64,000 bases of DNA from Thalassomonas haliotis (GCF_028657945.1 NZ_CP059693.1:5394001-5458000), one strand, 5' to 3'. Shown: positions 17,351 to 27,139, counted from the first letter of the stretch. Numbers and translations are program-made. Notes: generated by a model from the letters alone, not told the origin.

Positions 17351-17578
17351 AATACATGGATGTATGTATCCAGCAAGGACAGGGATAGCCAGGAGCTGGG
17401 TAATACATGGATGTATGTATCCAGCAAGGACAGGGATAGCCAGGAGCTGGGTAATACATGGATGTATGTATCCAGCAAGGACAGGGATAGCCTGGAGCTG
17501 GGTAATACATGGATGTATGTATCCAGCAAGGACAGGGATAGCCAGGAGCTGGGTAATACACGGATATATGTATGCATC
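17351..17578. repeat. Tandem array of a 51-bp repeat (four copies plus a degenerate fifth)
   Basis: Unit starts fall at 17351, 17402, 17453, 17504 and 17555, exactly 51 bp apart. The first four are nearly identical (a single A to T at about 17492); the fifth is truncated and diverged. Each unit holds two inverted repeats: ATACAT-GG-ATGTAT and CCAGC...GCTGG. Because 51 is divisible by 3, all frames stay open across it; one frame would give a 17-residue repeat MYVSSKDRDSQELGNTW. No ribosome site, signal or codon bias supports coding, so I call it a non-coding minisatellite. Confidence 0.9.
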
Positions 17579-17780
17579 CCGTTTTTACTCCTGCGCCAAA
17601 ATCAACCGGGGAATGCAGCAAAGAGCATGAAGGCGCCAGCCACAAGCGCCACCCCAGGCGGCCTGTTTAAAACCTTATCTGCCAGCTACCGTCCAGGCAA
17701 CAAGGCCCGGGAGGAAATCGAACACTTCCTGCCCCGGGCCGTCAGCGTCTTTAAGGCGCTGTAACGCTGCGCTTATCGAA
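17579..17780. other. Spacer between the repeat array and the exported GH31 gene
   Basis: With the repeat, this makes a 487-nt stretch without a supported gene. It contains a frame continuing from the repeats to 17764 (…REEIEHFLPRAVSVFKAL), not supported by any family or start signal. Confidence 0.5.
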
Positions 17781-20267
17781 TTAGTTAAAGATCAGCGCCA
17801 GCGGCTGACCGTCAAAAGCCAAGGTCAGTTTCATCTGTTTGTCAGCGGCCTGATACACACTTTCCAGGCGCTTGCCTGCCAGAGAAATCTGCTTGAAGTG
17901 CGGGGCATTATGCACCACCAGGGTCAGTTTTTTGTCCTGGCTTAGTGCTTTTGTCGACCCGGCCAGGGCAATCGTAAAGTTTAGCTGTCCGTCGCCTGCT
18001 CGGGCGGTAAAATCAATCTTGGTAAATTCACCTTGCAGATAGTCCCGGGTTTGGCCGTCATCCTGATAAAGCTGAAACTGCGACTGGCCGACACCGGCAT
18101 CAAACCAGTAATGAATAATCAGCTCATCGCCACTGTACTCGCGGGTATTTTGCATATCCGGGGCATGGGGGATAATGGCGCCTCCCTTAACCAATACCGG
18201 AATATTGTCCATAGAGACCGGAAATTTCTGTTTCTCGCTGCCGTTTGCGGCATAGGGTTTATCGGTAAAATAATCAAACCAGTTACCCTGCGGCAAAGCA
18301 TATTCAAGTTCGGTCACCCCGGGAGCCGTCACCGGCAATACCAGTAACTCGCTGCCCCAGAAATAACCCTGGCTATCGGTAAAAGCAGCCTCGGGCATAG
18401 CAGTCCCATCAGCGCTTTGTTCAGCAAAAAAACGCGGTCGCATCAAAGGCAGCCCTTGGCTGTGGTTCTCATAAACCAGGGTGTAATTGTAGGGTAATAG
18501 CTGATAACGCCAGCTTAAAGCCGCTTTGATGCGCGCCGCCACCTCTTCGCCGTGAAACACGGGCTCCGGCAACATTTCATCCTGGGCATGGGGGCGGAAT
18601 ACAGGCTGGAAAGCGCCATATTGCAGCCAGCGCACATAAAGCTCGGCATCAAAGGCTTCACTGGCAACAAAACCGCCCAAATCCGAATGGGTATAACCTA
18701 AGCCCAATATGCCCATTTGCAGCGACAATTCAACCTGCGCCTGCAGCGCTTGCCAGCTGCGGCTGACATCGCCGGTCCAGGGGATCATGCCGTAACGCTG
18801 GCTGCCGGCAAAGCCCGAGCGCATCATGATAAAAGGCCGTTGATTCTTTCTTGCCCGGCTAAAGCCGTCAAAAACAGTTTTTGCCCACTGATGGCCATAA
18901 GCATTATGCACTTCATCAGCACCGGCCTTTTGCCCGGAGCGCTCGATAAAGTGATAGCTATCTTTCGGATGCACTTCCGGCTCACCTAAATCCCCCCAGA
19001 AACCGGCAATGCCCCAGTCCAGCTGCTTTTGATAAAAGGGCCAGAACCAGTTTTGCCCCTGCTCGGAGAAAACATCCACTAAAGAGGTATTACCGAAATA
19101 AAAATCAAAGGTTTTTGCTTTACCCTGCCCATCTAAAGAAAAAGCACCGGCATCGGCCCCGGACTGCCAGTTTTTAGAGCTTGTCAGGACAAAAGGCTCG
19201 CTGATCAAAATCGTTTTAATGCCCATATCATCAAAGTCTTTAACCATTTGCTCGGCAGTGGGAAAAGCCTTTCTGTCCCAGTCCAGGTTGCCCATATGGC
19301 CTTTAATATCCGGACCAAACCAGTAAAGATCGAAAATAATACCGTCGACTGGCATTTGCTGCTTTTGGTACTCTGCCACCACAGCCCTTGCCTCGGCTTC
19401 GCTGCGATAACCAAAACGTGAAGCAATATTCCCCAACGCCCAGATCGGCGGCATCGGCTGCCTGCCGCTGGCGTCGGTGTAATGATTTACCAGCTCGGGA
19501 AAACTGTCTGCCATCGCCACCAGGTAGGCGCTGCGTCCGCCGGTCGCAGCAAAGTGCAGCACGTCTTTTTCAGCCGCGCCTAAATCCAGGCTGCCCCTGG
19601 CGGTATTATCAAACATCAGGATATATTTTTCACTCGACATCAATCCCGGCAGGGAAAAATTCATTTGCTCGGAGCGGCCTTGATAGGCGTAATGGGCCTT
19701 GTTATACAGCGGCAGTTTAAAACCCCGCCTGTCCATGCCCAGCACCCTTTCACCGCCGGCAAACAGCTTCTCCTCAGCCATAAGCTTAAAACGGAACTCC
19801 TGGCTATCGGCCTTGGCAAGATAACCCAGCTCTTCCTGAAGTTTTAACTGCCCGCGGTGAAAAAAAGATAATTTAAACGGCGACTTTTGCACAACGACGG
19901 ACGAAGTTTCACTGCTAAAAGTCAGGGCCTGGTCAGTGGCCTTGAGAGAGAGTTTTAATGCCTGCCCCGCCTTGCTGCCTGCGCCCTTCTCATCAAGCTG
20001 TTTCTCATCAAGTAAGTAGCCCGGCAGCTGTTTAATACCTTTAGCCAGATAATGCACATAAATACTGTCCTGGCTGATGTATTCCAGCGAGACATTTCCC
20101 TGCGGCGCGCTTAAAATAAGCTTATTGCCCTGCTGCCGGTGACTTTGCCAACCGGAAGCAAAAGCCGCGCTCTGTCCGGCAACGTCAGCCGAGGCAGGAG
20201 CGGGGAAAAACAAAGCACAGCCGAGCAATAAACTCAGGGATAAAAACAGTTTTACATTTAACAGCAT
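17781..20267 (-). CDS. Exported GH31 alpha-glucosidase
   Basis: This 828-residue protein has a signal peptide (LFLSLSLLLGCALFFPAPASA, cleavage before DVAGQ; an LLGC lipobox reading is also possible). It has an N-terminal beta-sandwich, a GH31 TIM barrel and C-terminal beta domains. The catalytic nucleophile is Asp426 in FWGDLGEPE and the acid/base is Asp500 in PWTGDVSRSW; RSGFAGSQRYG is the family segment between them. It would release glucose from alpha-glucans in the periplasm or outside. It is divergent from a GH13 alpha-amylase lipoprotein; the shared promoter region has the 12-bp operator. A close paralogue without signal peptide lies at 24449-27139. Confidence 0.92.
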   Translation of the reverse strand: MLLNVKLFLSLSLLLGCALFFPAPASADVAGQSAAFASGWQSHRQQGNKLILSAPQGNVSLEYISQDSIYVHYLAKGIKQLPGYLLDEKQLDEKGAGSKAGQALKLSLKATDQALTFSSETSSVVVQKSPFKLSFFHRGQLKLQEELGYLAKADSQEFRFKLMAEEKLFAGGERVLGMDRRGFKLPLYNKAHYAYQGRSEQMNFSLPGLMSSEKYILMFDNTARGSLDLGAAEKDVLHFAATGGRSAYLVAMADSFPELVNHYTDASGRQPMPPIWALGNIASRFGYRSEAEARAVVAEYQKQQMPVDGIIFDLYWFGPDIKGHMGNLDWDRKAFPTAEQMVKDFDDMGIKTILISEPFVLTSSKNWQSGADAGAFSLDGQGKAKTFDFYFGNTSLVDVFSEQGQNWFWPFYQKQLDWGIAGFWGDLGEPEVHPKDSYHFIERSGQKAGADEVHNAYGHQWAKTVFDGFSRARKNQRPFIMMRSGFAGSQRYGMIPWTGDVSRSWQALQAQVELSLQMGILGLGYTHSDLGGFVASEAFDAELYVRWLQYGAFQPVFRPHAQDEMLPEPVFHGEEVAARIKAALSWRYQLLPYNYTLVYENHSQGLPLMRPRFFAEQSADGTAMPEAAFTDSQGYFWGSELLVLPVTAPGVTELEYALPQGNWFDYFTDKPYAANGSEKQKFPVSMDNIPVLVKGGAIIPHAPDMQNTREYSGDELIIHYWFDAGVGQSQFQLYQDDGQTRDYLQGEFTKIDFTARAGDGQLNFTIALAGSTKALSQDKKLTLVVHNAPHFKQISLAGKRLESVYQAADKQMKLTLAFDGQPLALIFN

Positions 20268-20360
20268 AGATTTTGTTCCATAATTGCCGGGACGGACTGG
20301 GGCCAGAAAACCACTGCAATATAACCCGCTAAAAACACCGGCTGCCAGGGCTGAAACGGT

Positions 20361-20372
20361 GAATACGTATGC
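20361..20372. promoter_or_regulatory. Operator copy 1 (GAATACGTATGC) between GH31 and GH13 genes
   Basis: This is the reverse complement of the 12-mers at 24329 and 42191. The core ATACGTAT is a palindrome. It lies 94 nt before the GH31 start and about 152 nt before the GH13 start. The shape fits operators of LacI-family maltose regulators (MalR/MalI type). Confidence 0.75.
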
Positions 20373-20524
20373 AGTTACTTGTCATCCTTGTCCTTAACTT
20401 AATAGGATGAGGATAACCATAAAACAAAATGACCCTGCTCTGCCAGCTGCGCCCGAACCAGTGCCCATAGTGAAAGCCAGCAATGTATAAGGTTAACAAG
20501 CAGTTAAAATAGGAAGATTTAACC

Positions 20525-22282
20525 ATGAACTTTACCCGCACCCTGACCTTAACACCGGTCTATGCGCTTCTCTCTTTATCCCTTTTCGGTTGTTCGTCCC
20601 AGCACCAGCAAGGTCAAACACTAGTAGAGCACCCCGTCAGCCAGGCGGCCGGAAAACAGGTGACTCCGTTTTATGGCACCCTAAATCCTTTTGCCTCCGA
20701 GTCCGTGTACTTCCTGCTCACCGACAGGTTTGTCGACGGCGACAGCAGCAATAATCAGCAAACTCAGGGAGGGGAATACCACACTTTCAACCGCCCGCTA
20801 AAAGGACCTGACGGACAGGAAGCCAACGTCGGTTATATGGGCGGAGATTTCCAGGGGGTACTCAATAATGCCGATTATATCCGGGATATGGGCTTTACTT
20901 CGGTATGGCTAACCCCTGTTTTCGACAACCCGGATCAAGCCTATAGCGGCGGTGAAGAAGTTACCTTCGGCGCCTACTACAAAGACGGCGGAAAAACCGG
21001 CTACCACGGTTACTGGGGCACCAACTTCTATCAACTGGATGAACATTTACCGTCAAAAGGCCTGAACTTTGCCGACTTTACCCGGCGGTTAAAGCAAGAT
21101 CACCAGCTGAACTTTATCCTGGATGTAGTCACCAACCACGGCTCTCCCGCCTATGATATGGCGCAGCAACGGGGAAAATTCGGTAAAATTTATGATGAGC
21201 AAGGGCAGCTGATCGCCGATCACCAAAACATACATCCGGAAAAACTGGATCCGAGCAACCCCCTGCACGCCTTTTATAATACCCACACCGGGCTGGCGCA
21301 GCTTTCCGACATCAATGAAAACAATGAAGCCGTCCTGGACTACTTTGAAGGGGCCTATTTAAAATGGCTCTCCCAGGGCGTACATGCGCTGCGCATTGAT
21401 ACCATCAAAGAAATGCCCCACCACTTCTGGAAAAAGTTTTTTGACCGCATCCGTAAAAAGTACCCGGATATCTTTATTTTTGGTGAAAGCTACTCTTACG
21501 AGGCCGAGTTTATCGCCGAACATACCCGGGAAGAAAACGGCGGCGTCAGCGTACTGGACTTTCCCGGCAGAAGGGCGATAGTTGATGTCTTTGAAAACCC
21601 CGAAAGCAACTTCGCCGATCTTTTATCTTACCTGCACTTAGATGACGGCGTTTATCAAAACCCTTATGAACTGATGACCTTTTACGATAACCACGACATG
21701 GAGCGCATGAATGCCGATGATATGGGTTTTGTTGATGCCAACAACTGGTTATTTACTTCCCGCGGCATCCCTGTGGTTTATTACGGCTCAGAAATCAACT
21801 TTATGACCGGCAAGCCTGAACACCAGGGCAACCGCAACTATCTCGGCCAGGAGCGGGTGGAACAGGCAAAAAGCCACATTATCCACAATGAACTGACCCG
21901 AATCGCCCAGCTCAGGAAAAACACTGTTGCCCTGCAACGGGGTCTGCAGCACAACCTTGACTTTAACGGCCAGACCGCAAGTTTCTACCGGGTTTACCAG
22001 GACAAAGCGCGCAGTCAAACCGCATTGGTATTGCTAAACAAAGGCGACAGCCCGGCAAACTTTACCGTCACAGAAAAACTCAGCAAAGGCCAGTGGAGAG
22101 ATGCCATCAGCGGCGAGCACTACCTGGTAGACAGCAGCCGGGGACAGATAAGCACCCAAGTGAAGGCGCACGGCGTTAAAGTCTTATTGCTCAACAGCCC
22201 GGTGGAAAATGCCGAGCTTATTGCCGCACTTGAGGCCCAGCAACAAAAACTCGCTCCAAAGCAGATGCTGGTTTCCCAATAA
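20525..22282 (+). CDS. GH13 alpha-amylase-family lipoprotein
   Basis: This 585-residue protein has a lipoprotein signal (SLSLFGC, Cys23). All four GH13 regions are present: DVVTNH (200-205), HALRIDTIKEMPHH with nucleophile Asp292, FIFGESYS with acid Glu321, and YDNHDME with Asp391. It is predicted to cut alpha-1,4-glucans at the cell surface, with an insertion-rich domain B (LDEHLPSKG, HPEKLDPSN) reminiscent of CGTase/maltogenic-type enzymes. Ribosome site AGGAAG precedes the ATG. It is divergent from the exported GH31, and the two probably act in sequence on starch or glycogen. Confidence 0.92.
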   Translation: MNFTRTLTLTPVYALLSLSLFGCSSQHQQGQTLVEHPVSQAAGKQVTPFYGTLNPFASESVYFLLTDRFVDGDSSNNQQTQGGEYHTFNRPLKGPDGQEANVGYMGGDFQGVLNNADYIRDMGFTSVWLTPVFDNPDQAYSGGEEVTFGAYYKDGGKTGYHGYWGTNFYQLDEHLPSKGLNFADFTRRLKQDHQLNFILDVVTNHGSPAYDMAQQRGKFGKIYDEQGQLIADHQNIHPEKLDPSNPLHAFYNTHTGLAQLSDINENNEAVLDYFEGAYLKWLSQGVHALRIDTIKEMPHHFWKKFFDRIRKKYPDIFIFGESYSYEAEFIAEHTREENGGVSVLDFPGRRAIVDVFENPESNFADLLSYLHLDDGVYQNPYELMTFYDNHDMERMNADDMGFVDANNWLFTSRGIPVVYYGSEINFMTGKPEHQGNRNYLGQERVEQAKSHIIHNELTRIAQLRKNTVALQRGLQHNLDFNGQTASFYRVYQDKARSQTALVLLNKGDSPANFTVTEKLSKGQWRDAISGEHYLVDSSRGQISTQVKAHGVKVLLLNSPVENAELIAALEAQQQKLAPKQMLVSQ

Positions 22283-22927
22283 AAAACCTAAGCCTGATCG
22301 CAGCGCCGCTCTTTACATCCAGGTGCTCATGGCATTGCCTGCAGGCTTAGCTCGATACAAGTATGCAGCCCCGGCTTCCTGTACATAAAAAGCCGGTGCG
22401 CAACCCGAATGCCAGTCAGCTATGCACAAACTTAAATGCTGACCGACCCGCCGGGCATAAAAAATCCGAAGGCTTGATAAGGTTTCGGATTTTTTATGCC
22501 TTTAAGCTCTCACTTCAATCGCCGGATAACTTTCCCTGTTATCGAATGCGCCTGAGCCGCCACCCACCCGACAAACCAGGCCTATTCCCGGTAAAAACCA
22601 GCATTTATCAACTAGTTGCACAGAGTTAAATTCTTAAAGATCAGTTATTCTTTCTGTTGATATATCCAAGTATTTGTACTCTAGATTAATGACCACTCAC
22701 TTTTCACCAAAGAGCTATGTCAAGCACAGATTTTTTACAGGCCAACTACCGGCCGCTAACCTGATAAACAGGTTGGTAAACAAGACAGCAAAAAGTGCTA
22801 AACAAGGCGCTATCCTCAGGTGGTGCCCCCCGAAGATAGCTAACCGCAACAGATACATAGGATATCCATTATGGCTAGATTTAATGAGCAGCTAATACCG
22901 GCATAAACTCCCCCCGAGACTTTACTT
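22283..22927. other. Long intergenic region after the alpha-amylase gene
   Basis: It contains a 9-bp inverted repeat (CTAAGCCTG at 22288 / CAGGCTTAG at 22342) and the strong terminator at 22454-22500. No credible gene was found; short frames at 22363-22629 and 22674-22895 have no supporting features. Confidence 0.5.
22454..22500. terminator. Strong bidirectional intrinsic terminator
   Basis: Perfect 17-bp arms (GGCATAAAAAATCCGAA / TTCGGATTTTTTATGCC) around a 13-nt loop. The A/T tracts inside the arms supply a U-run in either direction. It is 170 nt past the alpha-amylase stop. Confidence 0.85.
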
Positions 22928-23251
22928 ATGGCTAGCTGCCGCCCACCTTTGCCGCAAGACAAGCTGATGTCTGAATCAAGCTCAACGGTGCCAAATGAAG
23001 CTGCCAGAAGAAAAGCCCAACGGTCGGCGCTTGTCGATTTAAGCGACGACTTTTATAAGTTTCATCAGCAATGTGCTTTTCTGTACGACGCTTTTGCCGC
23101 CGTCACCCAGGAGCCTGAGTGCATCAGCGAGGAAACCAGCGAAAGGATACGACACCTGAGCTATTGGCTTAAGTACCAGGCGAAAGGCATTACCGGCGAA
23201 TCGGCGAACTCTACCAGCAAGTTTACAACCACGACAAACAAGCCGAAGTAA
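22928..23251 (+). CDS. Small hypothetical protein
   Basis: This is a 107-residue frame; an internal ATG at 22967 (MSESSSTV) is an equally possible start, and neither has a strong ribosome site. The middle is a predicted helical pair (DDFYKFHQQCAFLYDAFAAV and SERIRHLSYWLKYQAKGI) with an acidic N-terminal part and a Ser/Thr-rich tail. I do not recognise it with confidence; the helix pair has the general look of XAC0095-type small proteins. Single gene, no operon. Confidence 0.5.
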   Translation: MASCRPPLPQDKLMSESSSTVPNEAARRKAQRSALVDLSDDFYKFHQQCAFLYDAFAAVTQEPECISEETSERIRHLSYWLKYQAKGITGESANSTSKFTTTTNKPK

Positions 23252-23313
23252 AGGAAAGTAAGGAGGATGAACCGCACGGATGCTTTAACTGATAGCTCAG
23301 CTAATACCTGAAG

Positions 23314-23344
23314 AATGCCAGTCAGCGCTTAACTGACTGGCATT
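23314..23344. terminator. Stem-loop between the hypothetical gene and the PfkB gene
   Basis: AATGCCAGTCAG pairs perfectly with CTGACTGGCATT around 7 nt. It lies between two convergent genes. No long U-tract follows in either direction, so efficiency is uncertain. Confidence 0.6.
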
Positions 23345-23375
23345 GGGGGGCGCAACCGGCGTTTTTTCGCTGCCG

Positions 23376-24257
23376 TTATGCAGGAACTTTAACGCAATCC
23401 CCGGTTAGCTGTTCATGGTAAAGCTTCTCGGAATTAATACACATGGCCGCCACCCGGGAGGCATTTGCCATACATAACTGCACATCACATCCCTGCAGGT
23501 AAGAAGTGAGATAACCGCTAAAATAAGCATCGCCGGCGCCATTGCTGTCCACTAATGCATAACCGGGAATGATCTCCTGCTGGTACCAGTTGCCTGTTGC
23601 ATCAAGCGCAGTAGAACCTGCTTTGCCATGGGTACACACCACCAATTCTTTGCCCAGGGCAATCTGCTGCTGCATAAAGGCTTTATAATCGGGCAAGTTA
23701 TCGCTGGCAACAAAAATCACCGTCGCCGCGTCGATAAATTCCTGGTGATAAGGATTTTCACCATCATAGTCGTGCAGATCTATCCATAAGGGTTTATGGT
23801 ATTTCTTCGCCAGGACCAGGGTCGGCCGGGTATAGTCAAGAATACCGATAGCGGCAATATCGGTTTTTGCCATCACCCGCTCGATTTGTGTCATATCATA
23901 ATCTTTTGCACCCGACGGCGGCTGGGTATAAATCGAGATACGCTCTCCCTGCGGCGACATGATATTGGTATGCTGCTCCGTCGGTATAGGCACGGTTTCC
24001 ACCAGGAGTTCGATATTGTTATGGCTTAAGCCGGCAATAATCTCCCGGCCCGGTTCGTCATCCCCCAAACAGGTATGCAAGCACACCTGATGGCCGAGAC
24101 GGGCAAGGTTAAGGGCTTTACCCGCGCCGGTGCCGCCAATGGCGAAATACTGTTTTTTGGCCCAGATGGTTTGCGGCCCGGATGTCAGCGGTGTCTGTAA
24201 ATGTACAATGCTGTCAATGGAGGTGCCGCCGATAATAAAGACATGCGCTTGCGTCAT
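23376..24257 (-). CDS. PfkB/ribokinase-family sugar or cyclitol kinase
   Basis: This 293-residue kinase carries the PfkB signatures: GGTGAGKALNLARLG (41-55) for substrate binding and DSNGAGDAYFSGYL (237-250) with catalytic base Asp243. It is cytosolic. As the last gene of the aminocyclitol-type cluster, and with its own copy of the operator 72 nt upstream, it may phosphorylate a sugar or the cluster product. In the acarbose pathway the ribokinase-family enzyme AcbK phosphorylates acarbose at O-7 as self-protection, which offers a precedent but not proof. It could also be an ordinary fructokinase-like enzyme. Confidence 0.85.
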   Translation of the reverse strand: MTQAHVFIIGGTSIDSIVHLQTPLTSGPQTIWAKKQYFAIGGTGAGKALNLARLGHQVCLHTCLGDDEPGREIIAGLSHNNIELLVETVPIPTEQHTNIMSPQGERISIYTQPPSGAKDYDMTQIERVMAKTDIAAIGILDYTRPTLVLAKKYHKPLWIDLHDYDGENPYHQEFIDAATVIFVASDNLPDYKAFMQQQIALGKELVVCTHGKAGSTALDATGNWYQQEIIPGYALVDSNGAGDAYFSGYLTSYLQGCDVQLCMANASRVAAMCINSEKLYHEQLTGDCVKVPA

Positions 24258-24328
24258 AACCTAGCTCCTTTTAAATGAAAAACCAACACAGTTAAATTAC
24301 CTAACAAAGGCTAAAAAACAATCTGCCC

Positions 24329-24340
24329 GCATACGTATTC
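24329..24340. promoter_or_regulatory. Operator copy 2 (GCATACGTATTC) upstream of the PfkB gene
   Basis: Identical to the 12-mer at 42191 and to the complement of that at 20361. It lies in the 191-nt gap between the GH31 and PfkB genes, giving the PfkB gene its own regulated promoter. Confidence 0.75.
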
Positions 24341-24448
24341 AAACGAGAACAGCAAAGATAAAACCAATAAAAACAAAAGATTTCCCTATATGTTCTATTG
24401 ACGGTCTCTTAGCCTGCCAAAAAATAAACAACACAGCCTCCGGGCAAA

Positions 24449-27139
24449 CTAAAACGTCAGCCTCAAAAGCTGGGTTGCCCCGTCAAAATCAAGCTCGACA
24501 GTCAGCTGCCCTGTGCTGGCCTGATAATGAGGGGTTAAGCGTTTTTCTCCCCGGTAGACCCCACGGATGGCATCGGCGTTATGCACCACCAGCACCAATG
24601 CTTTGGCTTGTTGCAACCGGACTCCGGCTGATAACTGCACTTGAAACAGCACAGCGGCTTCGCTGAGCCTGGCAGAAAAGCTCAATAGCTTGAACTCCCC
24701 CTGCTGATAACCCCGGCTTAAACCGTCATCCTGATAAAGTTCAAACCCGGACTCACTGACTTGTGCATCAAACCAGTAATGAATAAAAAGCTTATCCCCG
24801 CTATATTCACGGATATTTTGCATATCGGGCGCGTGGGGAATAATCGCCCCTCCTTTAACCAGCACCGGGATCTGCTGCTCATTAACAGGTATTGTCACCC
24901 TGTCGCCGCTGCCGGAATAACACCTGTCGCTGAAATAATCAAACCAGTTTCCTTCCGGCAGGCAATAGTCCAGCTCGCGCACCCCGGGGGCGGTAACCGG
25001 AAAGATCAATAAACTCGGCCCCCATAAATACGCTCTGGTATCTAATAACCTGGCACCGCAGACATCAGCGGCTGCCACAGCCGCATCAGCTCCCGGATTT
25101 GCTGCCGAGTCACAGGCAAAAAAAGCAGGCCGCATAAACGGCATTCCCCTGCTGTGATTTTCATAAGCCAAACTGTAGTTATAAGGTAACAGCCGGTAAC
25201 GCCAGCGCAGAACTTCCCTGATCCCCTCGGCCACCTGTTCGCCGTGAAAAATCGGTTCAGGCACCACGCTGTCATGGGCATGGGGTCTGAATATTGGCTG
25301 AAAAGCGCCGAACTGTAACCAGCGCAGATAAAGCTCGCTATCAAAGTGGTCGGTTTCAATAAAACCGCCGAGATCTGAATGGGTATAGGCCAGCCCCAAC
25401 AACCCCATTTGCAGCGACAATTCCACCTGGGCCTTTAATGATCCCCAGGTACGGCCGACGTCACCGGTCCAGGGCAACATGCCATAACGCTGACTGCCGG
25501 CAAAACCGGAGCGCATCATAATAAACGGCCGCTGATCGGGCCTGCTTTGGCAAAAGCCCTGATAGAGCAGCTTGGCCCATTGATGGCCATAGACATTATG
25601 CACTTCATCGCCGCCGGCACTTTCTCCGGACGAGCCGATTAGATGGCGGGCATGCGCCGGGTGGGCTTCCGGCTCGCCGAGATCCCCCCAGAAACCGGCG
25701 ATGCCCCAATCCAGCTGCTTTTGATAAAAAGGCCAGAACCAGCTCTGCCCCGGCTCAGAAAAAACATCCACCAAAGAGCCGTTGCCGAAGAAAAAGTCAA
25801 AAGTCACCGGCTGGTCTGCATTATCCCGGACAAAGGCATTTGCCCCCGCTCCCGAATGCCAGTTATTGGAGCTGGTGAGAATAAAGGGCTCGCTGATCAG
25901 GATAGTCTTGATACCCAACTCGGTAAAATCAGCCACCATCTGCTCCCCGGTGGCAAAGTTATCCCGGTCCCAGTCGAGATTGCCCATATGCCCCTGCACA
26001 TCGGGGCCAAACCAGAACAAATCAAAAATAATCGCATCCAGCGGCATCTGCTGATGCCGGTATTGCGCCACTACCTCCCTGGCCTGGGCCTCGCTGCGGT
26101 AGCCAAAACGTGAGGCGATATTGCCAAAGGCCCAAATCGGCGGCAGCGGCTGCCTGCCGGTAGCCTGGGTATAGGACTCGATCAGGGCAGGAAAACTATC
26201 CGCCATGCTCACCAGGTAAGCACTGCGCCCGCCGCAAGCGCTAAATTGCAGCACATCCTGCTCGCTGGCGCCTAAATCCAGCTCTCCGCGGGCGGTGTTG
26301 TCAAACATCAGGATATATATGCCGCTGGACATTAACCCGGGCAGGCCAAAGTTCATTTGCTCGACCCTGTCTTCGTAGCCGAAATGGGTTTGGTTATAAA
26401 GGGGAAGTTTAAAACCACGCCGGTCCATGCCCAACACCCTTTGCCCGCCGGCAAATAATTTTTCCTGTTGTTGTAATTTAAAACGAAAACCCGGCTGTTT
26501 TTGTCTTTCCTGTGCCCTTCGCGAGGCTAAAGCTATTCCCGTTTTACCCTGTCGCCGGTTACTTTCCTCAAACGAACTTTCAGGCTGCTTACATTCAAGG
26601 TGCTGGCTTGCAAAAAAATCATGCTCAAAATAACCGAGTTCTTCTTCCAGTAAGAGCTGTCCCTGATAAACAAACAGCAGCCTAAAAGGTGATTTTTTGA
26701 CCACTACAGCTGTTTCCTTACAGCTAAAGATCAGCTCACCATCCCCCTGGCTCAACAAGATTTCCTTATCCGCTTCAACATGAGTACCATGATTATTTTC
26801 CGCCAGCAGATAACCCGGCAGTTGCTTAAGCCCGTTCAGGCGGTAATGCACATAAACATTGCCCCGACCTGTAAATTCAAGGCTCACCTCTCCCCGGCTT
26901 GTGAGCAACACCACTTGATTGCCCTGACGATAATAGTCCTGAACACCGGGACAAACATCCAGCAAATCATGCTCCCCAAGCTTTATATCGCAACCATGAT
27001 CCGCGATTTCCTCACCCGTGGCGGTCTGGTTATCAAGTTCCCGGCGGCTAAAACGAGTTTGTGTCCTGGAGTGTTCATCATCACTTAGCGGCAGGTAAAA
27101 CGCATCGGATTTACCCCTGTTATCGATATTTTTCTTCAC
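24449..27139 (-). CDS. GH31 alpha-glucosidase paralogue without signal peptide
   Basis: I choose the GTG at 27139 because AGGAG lies 7 nt before it (896 residues); an in-frame ATG at 27169 lacks this. There is no signal peptide, so the enzyme is probably cytosolic, unlike its exported paralogue at 17781-20267, with which it shares the whole barrel. Catalytic aspartates are in FWGDLGEPE and PWTGDVGRTW. It has extra N-terminal ~50 polar residues and an insert (around KQPESSFEESNRRQGK) absent from the paralogue. Within the cluster it may process or be the intracellular target or sensor of an alpha-glucosidase inhibitor. Gaps of 187 and 191 nt separate it from its neighbours. Confidence 0.88.
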   Translation of the reverse strand: MKKNIDNRGKSDAFYLPLSDDEHSRTQTRFSRRELDNQTATGEEIADHGCDIKLGEHDLLDVCPGVQDYYRQGNQVVLLTSRGEVSLEFTGRGNVYVHYRLNGLKQLPGYLLAENNHGTHVEADKEILLSQGDGELIFSCKETAVVVKKSPFRLLFVYQGQLLLEEELGYFEHDFFASQHLECKQPESSFEESNRRQGKTGIALASRRAQERQKQPGFRFKLQQQEKLFAGGQRVLGMDRRGFKLPLYNQTHFGYEDRVEQMNFGLPGLMSSGIYILMFDNTARGELDLGASEQDVLQFSACGGRSAYLVSMADSFPALIESYTQATGRQPLPPIWAFGNIASRFGYRSEAQAREVVAQYRHQQMPLDAIIFDLFWFGPDVQGHMGNLDWDRDNFATGEQMVADFTELGIKTILISEPFILTSSNNWHSGAGANAFVRDNADQPVTFDFFFGNGSLVDVFSEPGQSWFWPFYQKQLDWGIAGFWGDLGEPEAHPAHARHLIGSSGESAGGDEVHNVYGHQWAKLLYQGFCQSRPDQRPFIMMRSGFAGSQRYGMLPWTGDVGRTWGSLKAQVELSLQMGLLGLAYTHSDLGGFIETDHFDSELYLRWLQFGAFQPIFRPHAHDSVVPEPIFHGEQVAEGIREVLRWRYRLLPYNYSLAYENHSRGMPFMRPAFFACDSAANPGADAAVAAADVCGARLLDTRAYLWGPSLLIFPVTAPGVRELDYCLPEGNWFDYFSDRCYSGSGDRVTIPVNEQQIPVLVKGGAIIPHAPDMQNIREYSGDKLFIHYWFDAQVSESGFELYQDDGLSRGYQQGEFKLLSFSARLSEAAVLFQVQLSAGVRLQQAKALVLVVHNADAIRGVYRGEKRLTPHYQASTGQLTVELDFDGATQLLRLTF

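Noticed and set aside
17197-17764. Repeat-containing reading frames on both strands (e.g. 17360-17764, 17364-17630, 17197-17577, 17349-17645)
   Set aside because: All arise from the 51-bp repeat whose length is divisible by 3; none has a ribosome site or recognisable domain.
22363-22895. Two short plus-strand frames after the amylase gene
   Set aside because: One spans the strong terminator, and neither has a start signal or recognisable sequence.
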